A stretch of 51,810 bases of DNA from Flavobacteriales bacterium. GTDB taxonomy: Bacteria > Bacteroidota > Bacteroidia > Flavobacteriales_F > PHOS-HE28. The position numbers were made by a program, and so were the translations under genes. The notes under the pieces were generated by a model, which was given only the letters and a program-made list of their open reading frames with translations, was not told the DNA's origin and ran no database searches. Positions within the stretch are counted from its first letter, which is position 1. Every line of letters begins with the position of its first letter. Shown here one piece after another: positions 16,688 to 26,564 of the stretch. The stretch lies in NCBI GenBank assembly GCA_020437905.1, contig JAGQVN010000065.1:1-51810 (forward strand), written 5' to 3'.

Positions 16688-19600
16688 TCAACGGAGCACC
16701 TGAACATGTCCCATCTGCTGATGCTCCATGCCCACTTTGCCCGTTTCGTCCTCGATGAACCGGTAACGCATCTTCCACACGTACATGTCGTTCGGGACAA
16801 GGTCCCCACCGACCCGGCCGTCCCACAGCACATCCAATGAGTTCGATGTGAACAGCACGCCGCCCCAGCGATCAAAAACGGTGAGCTCCATGGTGGCTAC
16901 GTTCTTCCCCACCGGCCCCCAATAGTCATTGATGCCATCGTTGTTCGGCGTGAACGTGTTGGGTACGTACAGCGTCGCAGGGCAGAACTCAGTGACCACG
17001 ACCGAATCGCGTAAAGCGCAGTCGTATTGGTTGGTGATGTTCACGAAATACCAGCCGTAGGCCCCGGCCAGGATCATCTGGGTCTGTGCGCCGGTGCTCC
17101 AGTCGAACTGGCTGCCATCGTTCCCGGCATTGATGACCACGTAATGGGGGTCTTCGTCCAGGCATACGAACTGCTCCCGGCTGATTATTCTGGCAGGTGC
17201 GGGGTTGAAGGTCGTCTGGACCTCGTCCGTACTGACGCAATATCCATTGCTGACCGATACCGAGTAGGTGCCGCCTTGCATGACATCGATCGAAGAGGCT
17301 GTGGCCCCCGTGCTCCAGGCATACGTATTCCCGGCTTGACCAGCGTTCAGTGTGAGGACATCCCCTTCGCAGAGCACGGTATCCGGTCCCAGGTCCACGA
17401 TCGGGAAAGGCACGAGTAGTACGGTGGCGTCGAAGGTCTCCGCACAGTTGGCCGGGCTCGTTACCAGGACCTCGTAGGTCCCGCTGCTGTCAGCCACAAT
17501 GGTCATGGTGTTCGCGCCGGTGTTCCACTGGTAGGCACTTCCGACATTCCCCGCATCGAGCACGACCGTCTGATCCACACACGCGGTCACATCCAACAGC
17601 AGGTCCGACGGTGCCGGTTCGATCGTGACGACGACCGAATCACGCACGGTACATGGACCATCCGTTACCTCTGCCCAATAGATGCCCGTGTTGGTGGGTG
17701 TGATCGAGGCACTGGTCGCTCCGGTGTTCCACAGGTGTGCGAGCCCAGGGTTCGCAGCGTTCAACTGGAACGATGCGTTCGAGCACACCGTCGTATCCGG
17801 ACCGAGATCCACTTGGGGTTCAGGGACAAGCACCACGATGGCATCGAAGGTGAGCGAGCAGTTCTGGATGTTGGTCACGGTCACCGAGTAGGTGCCGCTG
17901 CTCGATGCCACAATGGTCTGCGTGGTCTCATTGGTGTTCCACTGATAGGTCGAACCGGAATTCCCGGCGTCCAGCACAGGGAGGGTTGACTCGCAGGTGG
18001 TGATGTCCTGCAGGACATCCAGCGGATCGGGGAGCAGTTCCACCTGAACGACATCGCTGTTCACGCATCCTGCAGGACTGGTGGCGGTGGCACTGTACGT
18101 GCCGCTCTGGCTCACGGTGATGCTTGGTCCGATGGCCTGAGTGCTCCATAGCACCGTATTTCCGGGACTGTTCGCGTTCAATGTGGTGGAGGTAGCGCCG
18201 CAGATGGCCTGATCGGGTCCCAGGTCGACAACGGGAAGGGGGGCGAGGGTCACAAAGAATGTCTTGATCGTCTGACAACCTTGCGGATCGGTGATCTCAA
18301 CCGTGTACGTACCTGAGCTGTTCACGCTGACCTGCTGCGAGGTCGGGCCGTGGGACCAGAGGTAGCTGAAGCCGGGGAATCCAGCATCCAGTAAGACGCT
18401 TTCTCCCTGACAGGCGCTTTCAAATACCGGTGTAATGAGGTTGTCAAAGGCATCGGTCACTTGCACGCTGCCTGTGATGCTGCATCCGTTCACATCGGTC
18501 ACTGTAACAGTGAATAGCATGGTCGTGTCCGCCATGATCACCGGCGAAGCGACCGATCCGGAGTTCAACAGATTGGCAGGGCTCCATGCGATCGTGAACG
18601 GAGCGGGGAGGTTGTGCTGGACGTTCAATTGAAAGCCGAGCGTGTTGCAGAGCGTTGTATCGGGAGTGGTCTGCAACTGATAGCCCGTGGTCACTATGAC
18701 CTCCACGCTGTCGGTGATCGCACATCCGCTCTGCGTATCGGTCAGCGTGGCCAGGTAGTTCGTCGTTGCCAATGGGGTGGCAATGGGGGTGAGGCTCGTT
18801 GCGGAGCTGAGGGTGTTCGAGGGGCTCCAGACCAGAGTTGTCGGACCGTTGGCCTGTATCTGCGCCGAAAGGGTCGTGCTGTTCCCCTGACACAACATGG
18901 TCTGGGCTGCGGAAACGCTCAGCCCCATCAGTTGACCCACTGTGACCGTGATGTCATCCGTTGCCTCGCATCCGATATCGGACAGCACATGCACCGTGTA
19001 GGTGGTCGTGCTTTGCGGCGTGGCGACCGGATCGGGAACATCAGGTGCAGAAAGACTTCCGTTGTTCGGGCTCCAGGAGTAGGAGGCCACGTTGCCTGAG
19101 CTGGGAACCGCTTCCAAGGGGATCCCGGATACATCGCAGATGGTGGTGTCGGCTCCGACCGTGACGGAGAACGGAGGCTGCACTTCGATCCAGATGGAAT
19201 CGTTCGTGCTGCACCCGCTGGTACTGGAGGCCTCCACGAAGTACCAAGTACTGCTACCGGGTGCGGCAGAAGAGGTCGGCTGGCCGGGTTGGTTGACGGA
19301 AGCGGATGGGCTCCATGCGAAATTCACGGCGCTGTTGTCATAGTGCGTGATAACCACATTGTCCAGGGCCCAGACATCCTCTCCGACGCCACTGTGTGCC
19401 AGTTGTCGCCAGCGGAAGGACGTGGTGTTGGTCTGCGCCGCGATCGGGATATCCAGTGAAACGGAGGTAAAATTGGGATAGCCTGACTCGTCAAAATGTT
19501 CAAGCAAGGTCCATGTCGCGCCATTGGTGGAATACTCCAAGCGAACATCCTCACCGGGGTCTGCATCTTCGCAGGGCGCAATGCCATCCGCGATCTTGAG

Positions 19601-21670
19601 CAGGAAGTAAATACGTCCACCATTGGTCAGGTCCAGGTCAACGGTCCGGGCCCTGCGCTGCGCACCGCCATCAAAGAACAGGGCGTTCCCGGAGACGGAT
19701 CCACAGGTGGTCGAGGGAGCCCCAGCGTTCACACTGAGCCACATGGGAGACAGCCCTCCTTCGAACTGATCGAACACCAGGGCCTGTTCGGCATCTGCGA
19801 CCAAGGTGAGAGGGTCGCCCAGGCAAATGGCACTATCACTTGAACTGCTTCTTACGCCGAAGAGCAGATTGGGGTCCACTTCGACCAGTACACTGTCCAC
19901 CACGGTCCCACAACCCAATGGGCTGGTCACGTGAAGGCGGAACCAGGTATCGCTCATCGGATAAGCGATGGGATCCGGTATGGTCGGGTCGCTCAAGGTG
20001 CCTGGAGGACCCCAATTGACATCGAATACGGAAGTATCGGGGACGGGGGCGCTGCCCAACTGGACCTGGCCGAATTGACACACGGTCGATGAAAGGGATC
20101 CATTGGCCAGCGCTTGGATGCTTCCAGGAACCTCAAGCCCAATGTGGTAGACGAAGCGCCGTTCACATCCGCTCAAGGGCAGGGTCTCCACGGCAGCAAT
20201 GCTGGAATTGCCGGAAGGCGTGTAGGTATAGCTCGTTCCTGAGGAGAGGACCACTCCAGGCGCATCCAGGTCCTCCCAGTGCACGCTCGTGAAGTCGGGA
20301 GGTGCGTTCAGCGTTACCGGGCCGGATGCGCACAACGTTGAATCCAGGCTCGCATCGGGTGAATAGGTCCTGTTGCACACGCGCGCATAGCTTTCACCGG
20401 TGCCCAACCCATGCACATAGGCATGAAAGCCTTGTGGGGCATCGATCACATGCGATCCCGGGGACACTGCAACACTCGCATGGACATAGCTCGGGCATTG
20501 AGCATACGGGGTGAACTGTGCGGCAGGGACCGGGTTGCCATCCATTGTTAGCAGTCCGATCAGGGATGCCGGCGCGACGAGGTCGACCCGATGAACGGAT
20601 ATTTGAGGTGAAGCGTGCGTGGTGAAACGCACGTTGCGTGTTGTCTGACCATCCGGTTCAACGAGGAGCAGCGATGGATCACCACCTCCGGCGCAGTTGT
20701 AGCCTTCCATGACCTGAGCCACGGACACCGGGCTGTTCGCGGTGATACATACGGGCCCTGTCACCCCGTTCACCACATGGTCGTCCCCAGCGTTCAGTGG
20801 GATCGGGAACCCTCCATCGATCGAGATCGATGTATTGTTCTGTGCGGCTACGACCCGAATGGTGTGCGAGGTGGTACCGGAGAGATGTGCGGTATGAAAG
20901 TTCGTTCCCCATCGTTCGATGGGTCTCAGCTGCTCATAAATGTGGTCGCATGCGGGACAGCCCACGGGCACATTCGCGCACATGGAGCCGGAGAACACCG
21001 CGAATGGCCTGCACGGACCACTGTTGTCGGTTCCTTCCACCAGGGTCCCCGTTAGATCGGTGGAGGCGAGAGCGGACTGGACCTGATAGGATTCACCAGC
21101 GTTCAGGCTGACCAGGAATGGGACCCCGGCGGGTCTTCCTCCGGCCGTGTTCACGCTTGGTGTGATCCGAACCTCGGTCCCATCTTCGGTCGCCACGACC
21201 AGCAGCTCGCTCTTATAGAAATCATTGAACCCGGGAAGACCGCGATACGCCTGGGCGCGATAACTGGTACCCAGGGCGCTTTGGGGAAGTGCCTGGGTCA
21301 CATCATGGGTGAAGCTTTGATAGCTGGCCGCCGCAACCATGATCGGATCATTCGATTCGACCTTTATGCCAAGCGGTCGTATCACCTCGGACCCTTGGTT
21401 CTCGGCCAGCGCCGGCACCACGACCACGGTGCTCCCATTGGCCGGTATGGAGAACGACTGGCTCCACCCGGAGAGGGGGATGCTGACCGTTCCATTGGTC
21501 GCTACAGTAGCTTGGAGCGACAGTCTCAACTCTTGGGCTCCATACGCATTCTGCATGAATCCCAGCCAGAACAATTCGCCAGCAGTATTCCACGTCGCGC
21601 CTGATTGAGCATGCGTGGTCGTGGGGCAAAGCGCAAGGGTCGCGATCAGGATGCGCAATGCGTATCTCAT
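16688..21670 (-). CDS. giant T9SS-exported surface protein, copy 1
   Basis: 1660 residues from ATG 21670, chosen because it starts a signal peptide ending TTHAQS. In order: an IgGFc-binding-like head (about 25-440, with FWLGFMQNAYG and ESYARVCNRT); a reelin-like domain (about 635-785); Ig-like segments with TTTYTVHVLS-type strands; about seven short repeats with an (N/D)AGNxGSxYxWxT core; and a T9SS type B (CHU_C) tail over the last 90 residues, VPNTFTPNNDGINDYW to MGHVQVLR. It is expected on the cell surface after type IX secretion, perhaps as an adhesin. The next minus-strand gene upstream is a paralogue with its own terminator, so this copy probably has its own promoter. Confidence 0.9.
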   Translation of the reverse strand: MRYALRILIATLALCPTTTHAQSGATWNTAGELFWLGFMQNAYGAQELRLSLQATVATNGTVSIPLSGWSQSFSIPANGSTVVVVPALAENQGSEVIRPLGIKVESNDPIMVAAASYQSFTHDVTQALPQSALGTSYRAQAYRGLPGFNDFYKSELLVVATEDGTEVRITPSVNTAGGRPAGVPFLVSLNAGESYQVQSALASTDLTGTLVEGTDNSGPCRPFAVFSGSMCANVPVGCPACDHIYEQLRPIERWGTNFHTAHLSGTTSHTIRVVAAQNNTSISIDGGFPIPLNAGDDHVVNGVTGPVCITANSPVSVAQVMEGYNCAGGGDPSLLLVEPDGQTTRNVRFTTHASPQISVHRVDLVAPASLIGLLTMDGNPVPAAQFTPYAQCPSYVHASVAVSPGSHVIDAPQGFHAYVHGLGTGESYARVCNRTYSPDASLDSTLCASGPVTLNAPPDFTSVHWEDLDAPGVVLSSGTSYTYTPSGNSSIAAVETLPLSGCERRFVYHIGLEVPGSIQALANGSLSSTVCQFGQVQLGSAPVPDTSVFDVNWGPPGTLSDPTIPDPIAYPMSDTWFRLHVTSPLGCGTVVDSVLVEVDPNLLFGVRSSSSDSAICLGDPLTLVADAEQALVFDQFEGGLSPMWLSVNAGAPSTTCGSVSGNALFFDGGAQRRARTVDLDLTNGGRIYFLLKIADGIAPCEDADPGEDVRLEYSTNGATWTLLEHFDESGYPNFTSVSLDIPIAAQTNTTSFRWRQLAHSGVGEDVWALDNVVITHYDNSAVNFAWSPSASVNQPGQPTSSAAPGSSTWYFVEASSTSGCSTNDSIWIEVQPPFSVTVGADTTICDVSGIPLEAVPSSGNVASYSWSPNNGSLSAPDVPDPVATPQSTTTYTVHVLSDIGCEATDDITVTVGQLMGLSVSAAQTMLCQGNSTTLSAQIQANGPTTLVWSPSNTLSSATSLTPIATPLATTNYLATLTDTQSGCAITDSVEVIVTTGYQLQTTPDTTLCNTLGFQLNVQHNLPAPFTIAWSPANLLNSGSVASPVIMADTTMLFTVTVTDVNGCSITGSVQVTDAFDNLITPVFESACQGESVLLDAGFPGFSYLWSHGPTSQQVSVNSSGTYTVEITDPQGCQTIKTFFVTLAPLPVVDLGPDQAICGATSTTLNANSPGNTVLWSTQAIGPSITVSQSGTYSATATSPAGCVNSDVVQVELLPDPLDVLQDITTCESTLPVLDAGNSGSTYQWNTNETTQTIVASSSGTYSVTVTNIQNCSLTFDAIVVLVPEPQVDLGPDTTVCSNASFQLNAANPGLAHLWNTGATSASITPTNTGIYWAEVTDGPCTVRDSVVVTIEPAPSDLLLDVTACVDQTVVLDAGNVGSAYQWNTGANTMTIVADSSGTYEVLVTSPANCAETFDATVLLVPFPIVDLGPDTVLCEGDVLTLNAGQAGNTYAWSTGATASSIDVMQGGTYSVSVSNGYCVSTDEVQTTFNPAPARIISREQFVCLDEDPHYVVINAGNDGSQFDWSTGAQTQMILAGAYGWYFVNITNQYDCALRDSVVVTEFCPATLYVPNTFTPNNDGINDYWGPVGKNVATMELTVFDRWGGVLFTSNSLDVLWDGRVGGDLVPNDMYVWKMRYRFIEDETGKVGMEHQQMGHVQVLR
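19330..19785 (-). other. reelin-like domain in surface protein copy 1
   Basis: This coding segment holds CGSVSGNALFFDG, a VDLDL strand, GEDVRLEYSTNGATW, a FRWRQ strand and GEDVWALDNVVI. That order (CGS-x-x-GxALxF, ..LxYSxNGxxW, FRWxQ, GxDxWxxDxxxI) is the signature of the jelly-roll subrepeats of animal reelin as I remember them. A matching segment sits at the same place in the tandem paralogue. Confidence 0.6.
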
Positions 21671-21763
21671 TCTGGTAGGTCGTCTTGCGTTATTGCCAGC
21701 CAGCAGCAGCAATGGTTCGCGCCGTACATACGAGCCGCACGGCCAAAAGTTGCCGGTAAAAGA

Positions 21764-21796
21764 CCAAAAAAAGGGCCAACCTTCCGGCTGGCCCTT
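21764..21796 (-). terminator. terminator of surface protein copy 2
   Basis: AAGGGCCA (21771-21778) and TGGCCCTT (21789-21796) form an 8-bp stem, with two further C-G pairs inside a mismatch and a 4-nt loop. Read on the minus strand, a run of T residues follows directly. It begins 22 bp past the stop of copy 2 and separates the two paralogous genes. Confidence 0.8.
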
Positions 21797-21818
21797 CTTC
21801 ACATTACTAACAGCGGAT

Positions 21819-24800
21819 CTAACGAAGGAGGGTCACATGCCCCATCTGCTCCTGTTCAGCACCGAGGGTGCCGTTCTCATCCTCGACAAAGCGATACTTG
21901 ATCTTCCAAACGTATACACCGTCTCGAACAGGACTACCGTTCATCTTTCCATCCCAGAAGCTCTTGTCGTCCTTGCCTGTGTAGATCAATGTCCCCCAGC
22001 GGTCGAAGATGTTCAGCTCCATGGTGCCGATATTGTTCCCAAGGGGATAGAACAGGTCATTGACCCCGTCGCCATCAGGGGTGAAGGTATTCGGCACGAA
22101 ACAGGTTGGCGGGCAGTATTCGATCACCTCGATGCTATCCGTGATCGTGCAGTTCAGTGGGGTGGTGATCTCCACCACATACCAGTCATACGTATCCGCA
22201 TCAATGGTCTGTGTGGTCTCATCGGTGCTCCACATGAACGTGCATCCCGGATTTCCGGCATCCAGCAAGATCTTGTTCGGGGGTACATCCAGGCACACTA
22301 CCACCTTGTCCTCCAGGATCGGGATCGGAAGAGGGTTGAAGACCAAGGTGATGGAATCGCGCGTAGTGCAATACCCATTGAACACGTCCACCCACACGAT
22401 GGCATCATCCGTAGCGTAATTGGTCTGTGTCGTTACCCCATCGCTCCACAGGAAGGACTCACCCGGATTGTCGGCATCCAACCACATGGTATCCGTATCA
22501 CAGAGCGCTTCGTCAGGTCCGAGGTCGACGACCGGGAACGGGCTGAATGTCAGGACCGCATCCGCGGAGTCCACGCAGAAAGTCGGGGTGGTGACCACAA
22601 CGGAATAGACACCCGAAACACTATCCACCTGGATCGTCTGCGTGGTCTCGTTGGTGCTCCAGAGGTACCAACTTCCTGGATTGCCGGCGTTCAGGTCCAC
22701 GGTCTCGGAGATACAAACCATGGTGTCGCTCAACTGGATGACCGGCAAGGGGTCGAAGACCACCAGGATCGAGTCGCGGTTGGTGCAATCATTCTGGTCC
22801 ATTACTTCCACCCAATAAGTGTCGTCCGTGCTCACCGTGATCGTTTGTGTGGTCTCGGTGGTATTCCAGAGGTACTGGGAACCTGGATTGCCGGCATCCA
22901 TGGTCCAGGCCTCGCCGATGCACAGCGAAGTATCGGGCCCAAGGACGATCACGGGCAGCGGATCGACGGTCACTTGTGTGGTGAAGGTGGTCTGGCATCC
23001 GCTCGTATCGGTGATCACCACGGTGTAGTCCGCGGCCGTGGTCACTGTGATCGTTTGGGTGGTCTCATTGTTCGGGGTCCAGGCATAAGTGCTGCCGGGA
23101 TAGCCCGCATCGATGACCATGGTGTCACCCGCGCAAAGGGACGAGTCCGAGATGAAGGTCAGGTCATCGAAGGGGACCGTGATATTGACCGTATCCCTTG
23201 CAGAGCACCCCAAGGGGTCCTGAACGACCACGATGTATTGTGCAGAAGAATCGAAGGTGATCGTCGGGGTGGCCGTATTGGCACCGATCAAATACGGAGC
23301 AGGCGTCCAGGAATAGACCGGGTTGGGCACATTGTGTTGCACATCCAGTTGGAATCCAACGGGGTCACAGAGCGTCGTATCATTGGTCCCGGTGACCAAA
23401 TAGGCGGTGCTCACGTTGATGAGAATGTTCTCGACCAGGATGCATCCACTTACCGTATCGGTGACCGTCAACTGATAGTCGGTCGTTACTACCGGCGTAG
23501 CTAACGGGTCCTGGATGGTCGCATCGTTCAACGATGCGGCCGGGGTCCATGAATAGACCAAATTGGTCGTACTGCCATTGATGCTCGCATCCAGCGTCGT
23601 GCTTTCTCCCTGGCAGAGGTCATCGTCCAACGTGCTGATGGTGAGGCCCAAAGCCCCGGAAACGGTCACGGTCACACTGTCGGTCTCCACGCATCCAAAG
23701 CCGGTGGTCACGGTCACATAGTAGGTGGTCGTTACGGCCGGGGTCGCCACCGGGTCCTGAACGAAATCTGCGCTCAACGTGGCCCCAGGCGTCCAGGACC
23801 AGGTATGGTTGGCGCCTCCATTGGGAATGGCATCCAACTGGATGCCGGCAATGTCGCAGATCGATGTATCAGGGGTCACGTCGATGCTGAAGGGTTGACC
23901 TACATCAATGAAAACCGAGTCCTGATAACTGCACTGCGTCTGGTTATCCACCGAGGTCACGTAATACCAGCCCGAAACGGTCGGGTAGGACATGGGGTCA
24001 GCAATGTTGGCCGCGCTCAGTGTGGCCGCGGGGGACCAGTTGAACGTCAACCCTGTGAGATCCTGGACGCCAATCGACACATTGTCGAGGCTCCAGTTGT
24101 CGTTCCCTGGGCCTCCGCTGGCGAGCTGTCTCCAACGGAACAGCGTGTTCGCGGTCTGAGCCCCCACTGGTATCGGTACGGTCACGGTGGTGAAGTTGGG
24201 ATAGAGGAATTCCCAATAGGTGGCGATCACCGTCCATGCCCCCCCTCCATTGGTGGAGTATTCCAAGACCACATCCTCGCCGGGGTCGGCATCATCACAG
24301 GGTGGAGCACCTGCCCCGATCTTAATGGCGAATCGGATCGAGCCCCCGGCGGAAACATCCAAGCCGATCGTTTCCGCCTGTCTGGGGTTCGGCCCGTCGA
24401 AATACAGGGCATCGCCGAACACGCTTCCGCAAGCATTCCCGATCACCCCCCCCTGCACACTGTTCCACATGACCCCCAATGCGGTCTCGAAGGTGTCCGT
24501 GGCGATGATCTGGTGAACGTCCAGGTCCAGTTGCGAGGAATCGCCCAAACAGAGGACATCGACCTCGGTCAAGGCATCATAGACCAGCACATCGCCGGGG
24601 ATGACATTGATGAACAGGCTGTCGAACGCTACCGCACAACCGTTCAAGGTGCTCACGCTCACGAAGAACCACCCCGATTGGGTGGGCGTGGCGATCGGGT
24701 TGGCAATGGACCCATCGTTCAACTGGGGATCCGGCCACCAATTGTACAGATAGGTGCCAGGTGGCTGAACATCCACGTCCAACTGAACGGTCTCGTTCGA

Positions 24801-26420
24801 GCAGATCGTGATGGATGCAGGGGCCGGCACTCCGTTCGCTGTTGGGCTCAGGATGGGAGGGGTGTCCACCTCCACACTGAAGAAATATTGTTCCTCGCAC
24901 TGGCTCAAGTTCTCATATCCGGTGACCACATAAATGTCGCTACCCGTCGGTGTGAATGTGTAGCTCAGACCAAAGTGTAGCGTGTCCGTCGGGTCGCTCA
25001 CGGTGGTCCAGAAGGGGTCGAAAATGGGATTGGCCGGCGCCAGCGTAAGCGTTCCTGTGCTATCCACACCACAGAACACCGAGTCGATGTTCAAGGGAGG
25101 TACCGGTGTAAAGGAACCGACGGAGTACGCATAGCTCTCTGCGCTACCCATGCCGTAGACATAGGCGCTCAATCCACCGGGGCAGGTCAGCGTGTGGCTT
25201 CCTGCCGTGAGCGGCACCGTGGCATATGATTGCGTAGCGCAGGTTGGGAAGGCCGTGAACGAACCGGCTGGAACGAGCGCGCCGTCCAAGGACACCTGGT
25301 TCACATTGGAAGTCTCGGTCACAATGTTCAGGAAGTGGGCGGTGATCACCGTGGAAGCGACCGTGGCGAAAGTGATGTTGTCGATCTGCTGGTTCTCCGC
25401 GTTCAGGATCAGGAGTGCGGGGTCACCTGCTCCGCCACAGTTGATCCCTTGCATGAACTGAGCGACGCTGAACGGTTTGTTCCCTTCGAAGCAAGCCGCC
25501 GGTGCGAAATTGTTCACCTCCACGAATTGCCCGGCGTTCAGGATGATAGGAGCACCGCCGTTCACCGTGACCTGGGTGTTGTTCTGGTCGGCAAGAATGC
25601 GATAGGTATGCCCGGTCGTGGTGGAGAAGGGCACAGAATAATACTTCGTACCCCACACGTTCCGCGGCAGATTCTGTTCGACCACGTGGTCGCACGCTGT
25701 ACAGCCATTGGGAATATTCGTGCAAAGCGATCCGGAATGGACAGCAAAAGGCCTGCAACTACCGCTGGCTGCCGTCCCGATGATCGTGGACCCGGTAAAG
25801 TCCCCGGTCGTATTGCTCGCCTTGACCTGATACGTCTGTCCGGAATCCAATTGCACGGTCCAAGGGACCCCGGCCAGGTGCCCACCTTCCGTATCGCTTG
25901 TGGTGGTGATCTCCAGTTCCGTGTCGTCCTGGGTCGCTATGATCAGGAACTCCGAGACCAGGCCCGAGACCCCTGAGAGACCTGGATAGGCATGGATCCG
26001 GTACTCGGTACCCAGGGATTGGGTCGGATAGATGGTGGTGCCATCGGCTGTGTACGACTCGAAGTTGATCGCGAAGACCGCCACCGTATCACTGGCCTCA
26101 ACCAACACGGATAGGTCCTCGATGACCTCGGAGGTGTAGTGCATGGCCTGTGCAGGGGTCAACGTGACAGTGGTCGTCACGTTCGGCACCACGTTGAAGG
26201 GAATGCTCACCCCCGTCAAGGGCATGGTTACCGTGCCCGTGGCTGCCGTGTAGGAAGTGATGAAGATATCCAGGCGCTGATTGGCGTTCCCTTGGTAATT
26301 CTCCATGAACCCCAACCAGAATTCCTTGCCCATCGTGGGCACTACGCCTTGCCCGGCCACCTGGGTGGATACGATCAAGGAACAAGCAAAACCTCGAAGG
26401 ATCTTACTCCACATGGTCAT
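21819..26420 (-). CDS. giant T9SS-exported surface protein, copy 2
   Basis: 1533 residues from ATG 26420 (a second ATG is at 26414), with a signal peptide ending QVAGQ. Architecture follows copy 1: IgGFc-binding-like head (EFWLGFMENYQG to GSAESYAYSVG, about 30-445), reelin-like domain (about 640-790), four Ig-like segments with TTTYYVTV-type strands, about five repeats of the form DAGNPGSxYLWxTxETTQTI, then a T9SS type B tail (FVPNTFTPDGDGVNDLF to MGHVTLLR). The two proteins are clearly related but diverged along their length and differ in repeat number. It is likely a surface adhesin or matrix protein; its ligand is unknown. Confidence 0.9.
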   Translation of the reverse strand: MTMWSKILRGFACSLIVSTQVAGQGVVPTMGKEFWLGFMENYQGNANQRLDIFITSYTAATGTVTMPLTGVSIPFNVVPNVTTTVTLTPAQAMHYTSEVIEDLSVLVEASDTVAVFAINFESYTADGTTIYPTQSLGTEYRIHAYPGLSGVSGLVSEFLIIATQDDTELEITTTSDTEGGHLAGVPWTVQLDSGQTYQVKASNTTGDFTGSTIIGTAASGSCRPFAVHSGSLCTNIPNGCTACDHVVEQNLPRNVWGTKYYSVPFSTTTGHTYRILADQNNTQVTVNGGAPIILNAGQFVEVNNFAPAACFEGNKPFSVAQFMQGINCGGAGDPALLILNAENQQIDNITFATVASTVITAHFLNIVTETSNVNQVSLDGALVPAGSFTAFPTCATQSYATVPLTAGSHTLTCPGGLSAYVYGMGSAESYAYSVGSFTPVPPLNIDSVFCGVDSTGTLTLAPANPIFDPFWTTVSDPTDTLHFGLSYTFTPTGSDIYVVTGYENLSQCEEQYFFSVEVDTPPILSPTANGVPAPASITICSNETVQLDVDVQPPGTYLYNWWPDPQLNDGSIANPIATPTQSGWFFVSVSTLNGCAVAFDSLFINVIPGDVLVYDALTEVDVLCLGDSSQLDLDVHQIIATDTFETALGVMWNSVQGGVIGNACGSVFGDALYFDGPNPRQAETIGLDVSAGGSIRFAIKIGAGAPPCDDADPGEDVVLEYSTNGGGAWTVIATYWEFLYPNFTTVTVPIPVGAQTANTLFRWRQLASGGPGNDNWSLDNVSIGVQDLTGLTFNWSPAATLSAANIADPMSYPTVSGWYYVTSVDNQTQCSYQDSVFIDVGQPFSIDVTPDTSICDIAGIQLDAIPNGGANHTWSWTPGATLSADFVQDPVATPAVTTTYYVTVTTGFGCVETDSVTVTVSGALGLTISTLDDDLCQGESTTLDASINGSTTNLVYSWTPAASLNDATIQDPLATPVVTTDYQLTVTDTVSGCILVENILINVSTAYLVTGTNDTTLCDPVGFQLDVQHNVPNPVYSWTPAPYLIGANTATPTITFDSSAQYIVVVQDPLGCSARDTVNITVPFDDLTFISDSSLCAGDTMVIDAGYPGSTYAWTPNNETTQTITVTTAADYTVVITDTSGCQTTFTTQVTVDPLPVIVLGPDTSLCIGEAWTMDAGNPGSQYLWNTTETTQTITVSTDDTYWVEVMDQNDCTNRDSILVVFDPLPVIQLSDTMVCISETVDLNAGNPGSWYLWSTNETTQTIQVDSVSGVYSVVVTTPTFCVDSADAVLTFSPFPVVDLGPDEALCDTDTMWLDADNPGESFLWSDGVTTQTNYATDDAIVWVDVFNGYCTTRDSITLVFNPLPIPILEDKVVVCLDVPPNKILLDAGNPGCTFMWSTDETTQTIDADTYDWYVVEITTPLNCTITDSIEVIEYCPPTCFVPNTFTPDGDGVNDLFYPLGNNIGTMELNIFDRWGTLIYTGKDDKSFWDGKMNGSPVRDGVYVWKIKYRFVEDENGTLGAEQEQMGHVTLLR
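24060..24510 (-). other. reelin-like domain in surface protein copy 2
   Basis: The segment encodes CGSVFGDALYFDG, GLDVSAGGSIRFAIKIG, GEDVVLEYSTNGGGAW, LFRWRQLASGG and GNDNWSLDNVSIG. It is the counterpart of the domain in copy 1 and has the same reelin subrepeat signature, including the CGS start and the FRWRQ strand. Confidence 0.6.
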
Positions 26421-26564
26421 TTGTTCGTTGAGCTACGAACGGCTCGCAGCTGTGCGTTCGGTCAAAATACGTTCATCGGACCGATCTGGTGGATCAGTCA
26501 TAATTCCCAAGGGTGACGTTGAATTTACACAGATGGTTGCCAACCGCTTGAAATAGTTCTGGTT

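Noticed and set aside
21615-23504. 629-codon open frame on the plus strand opposite surface protein copy 2
   Set aside because: It mirrors a repetitive, GC-biased gene; its product is full of His, Arg, Gly and Ile without domains, and part of it runs through a terminator. It is a shadow of the real minus-strand gene.
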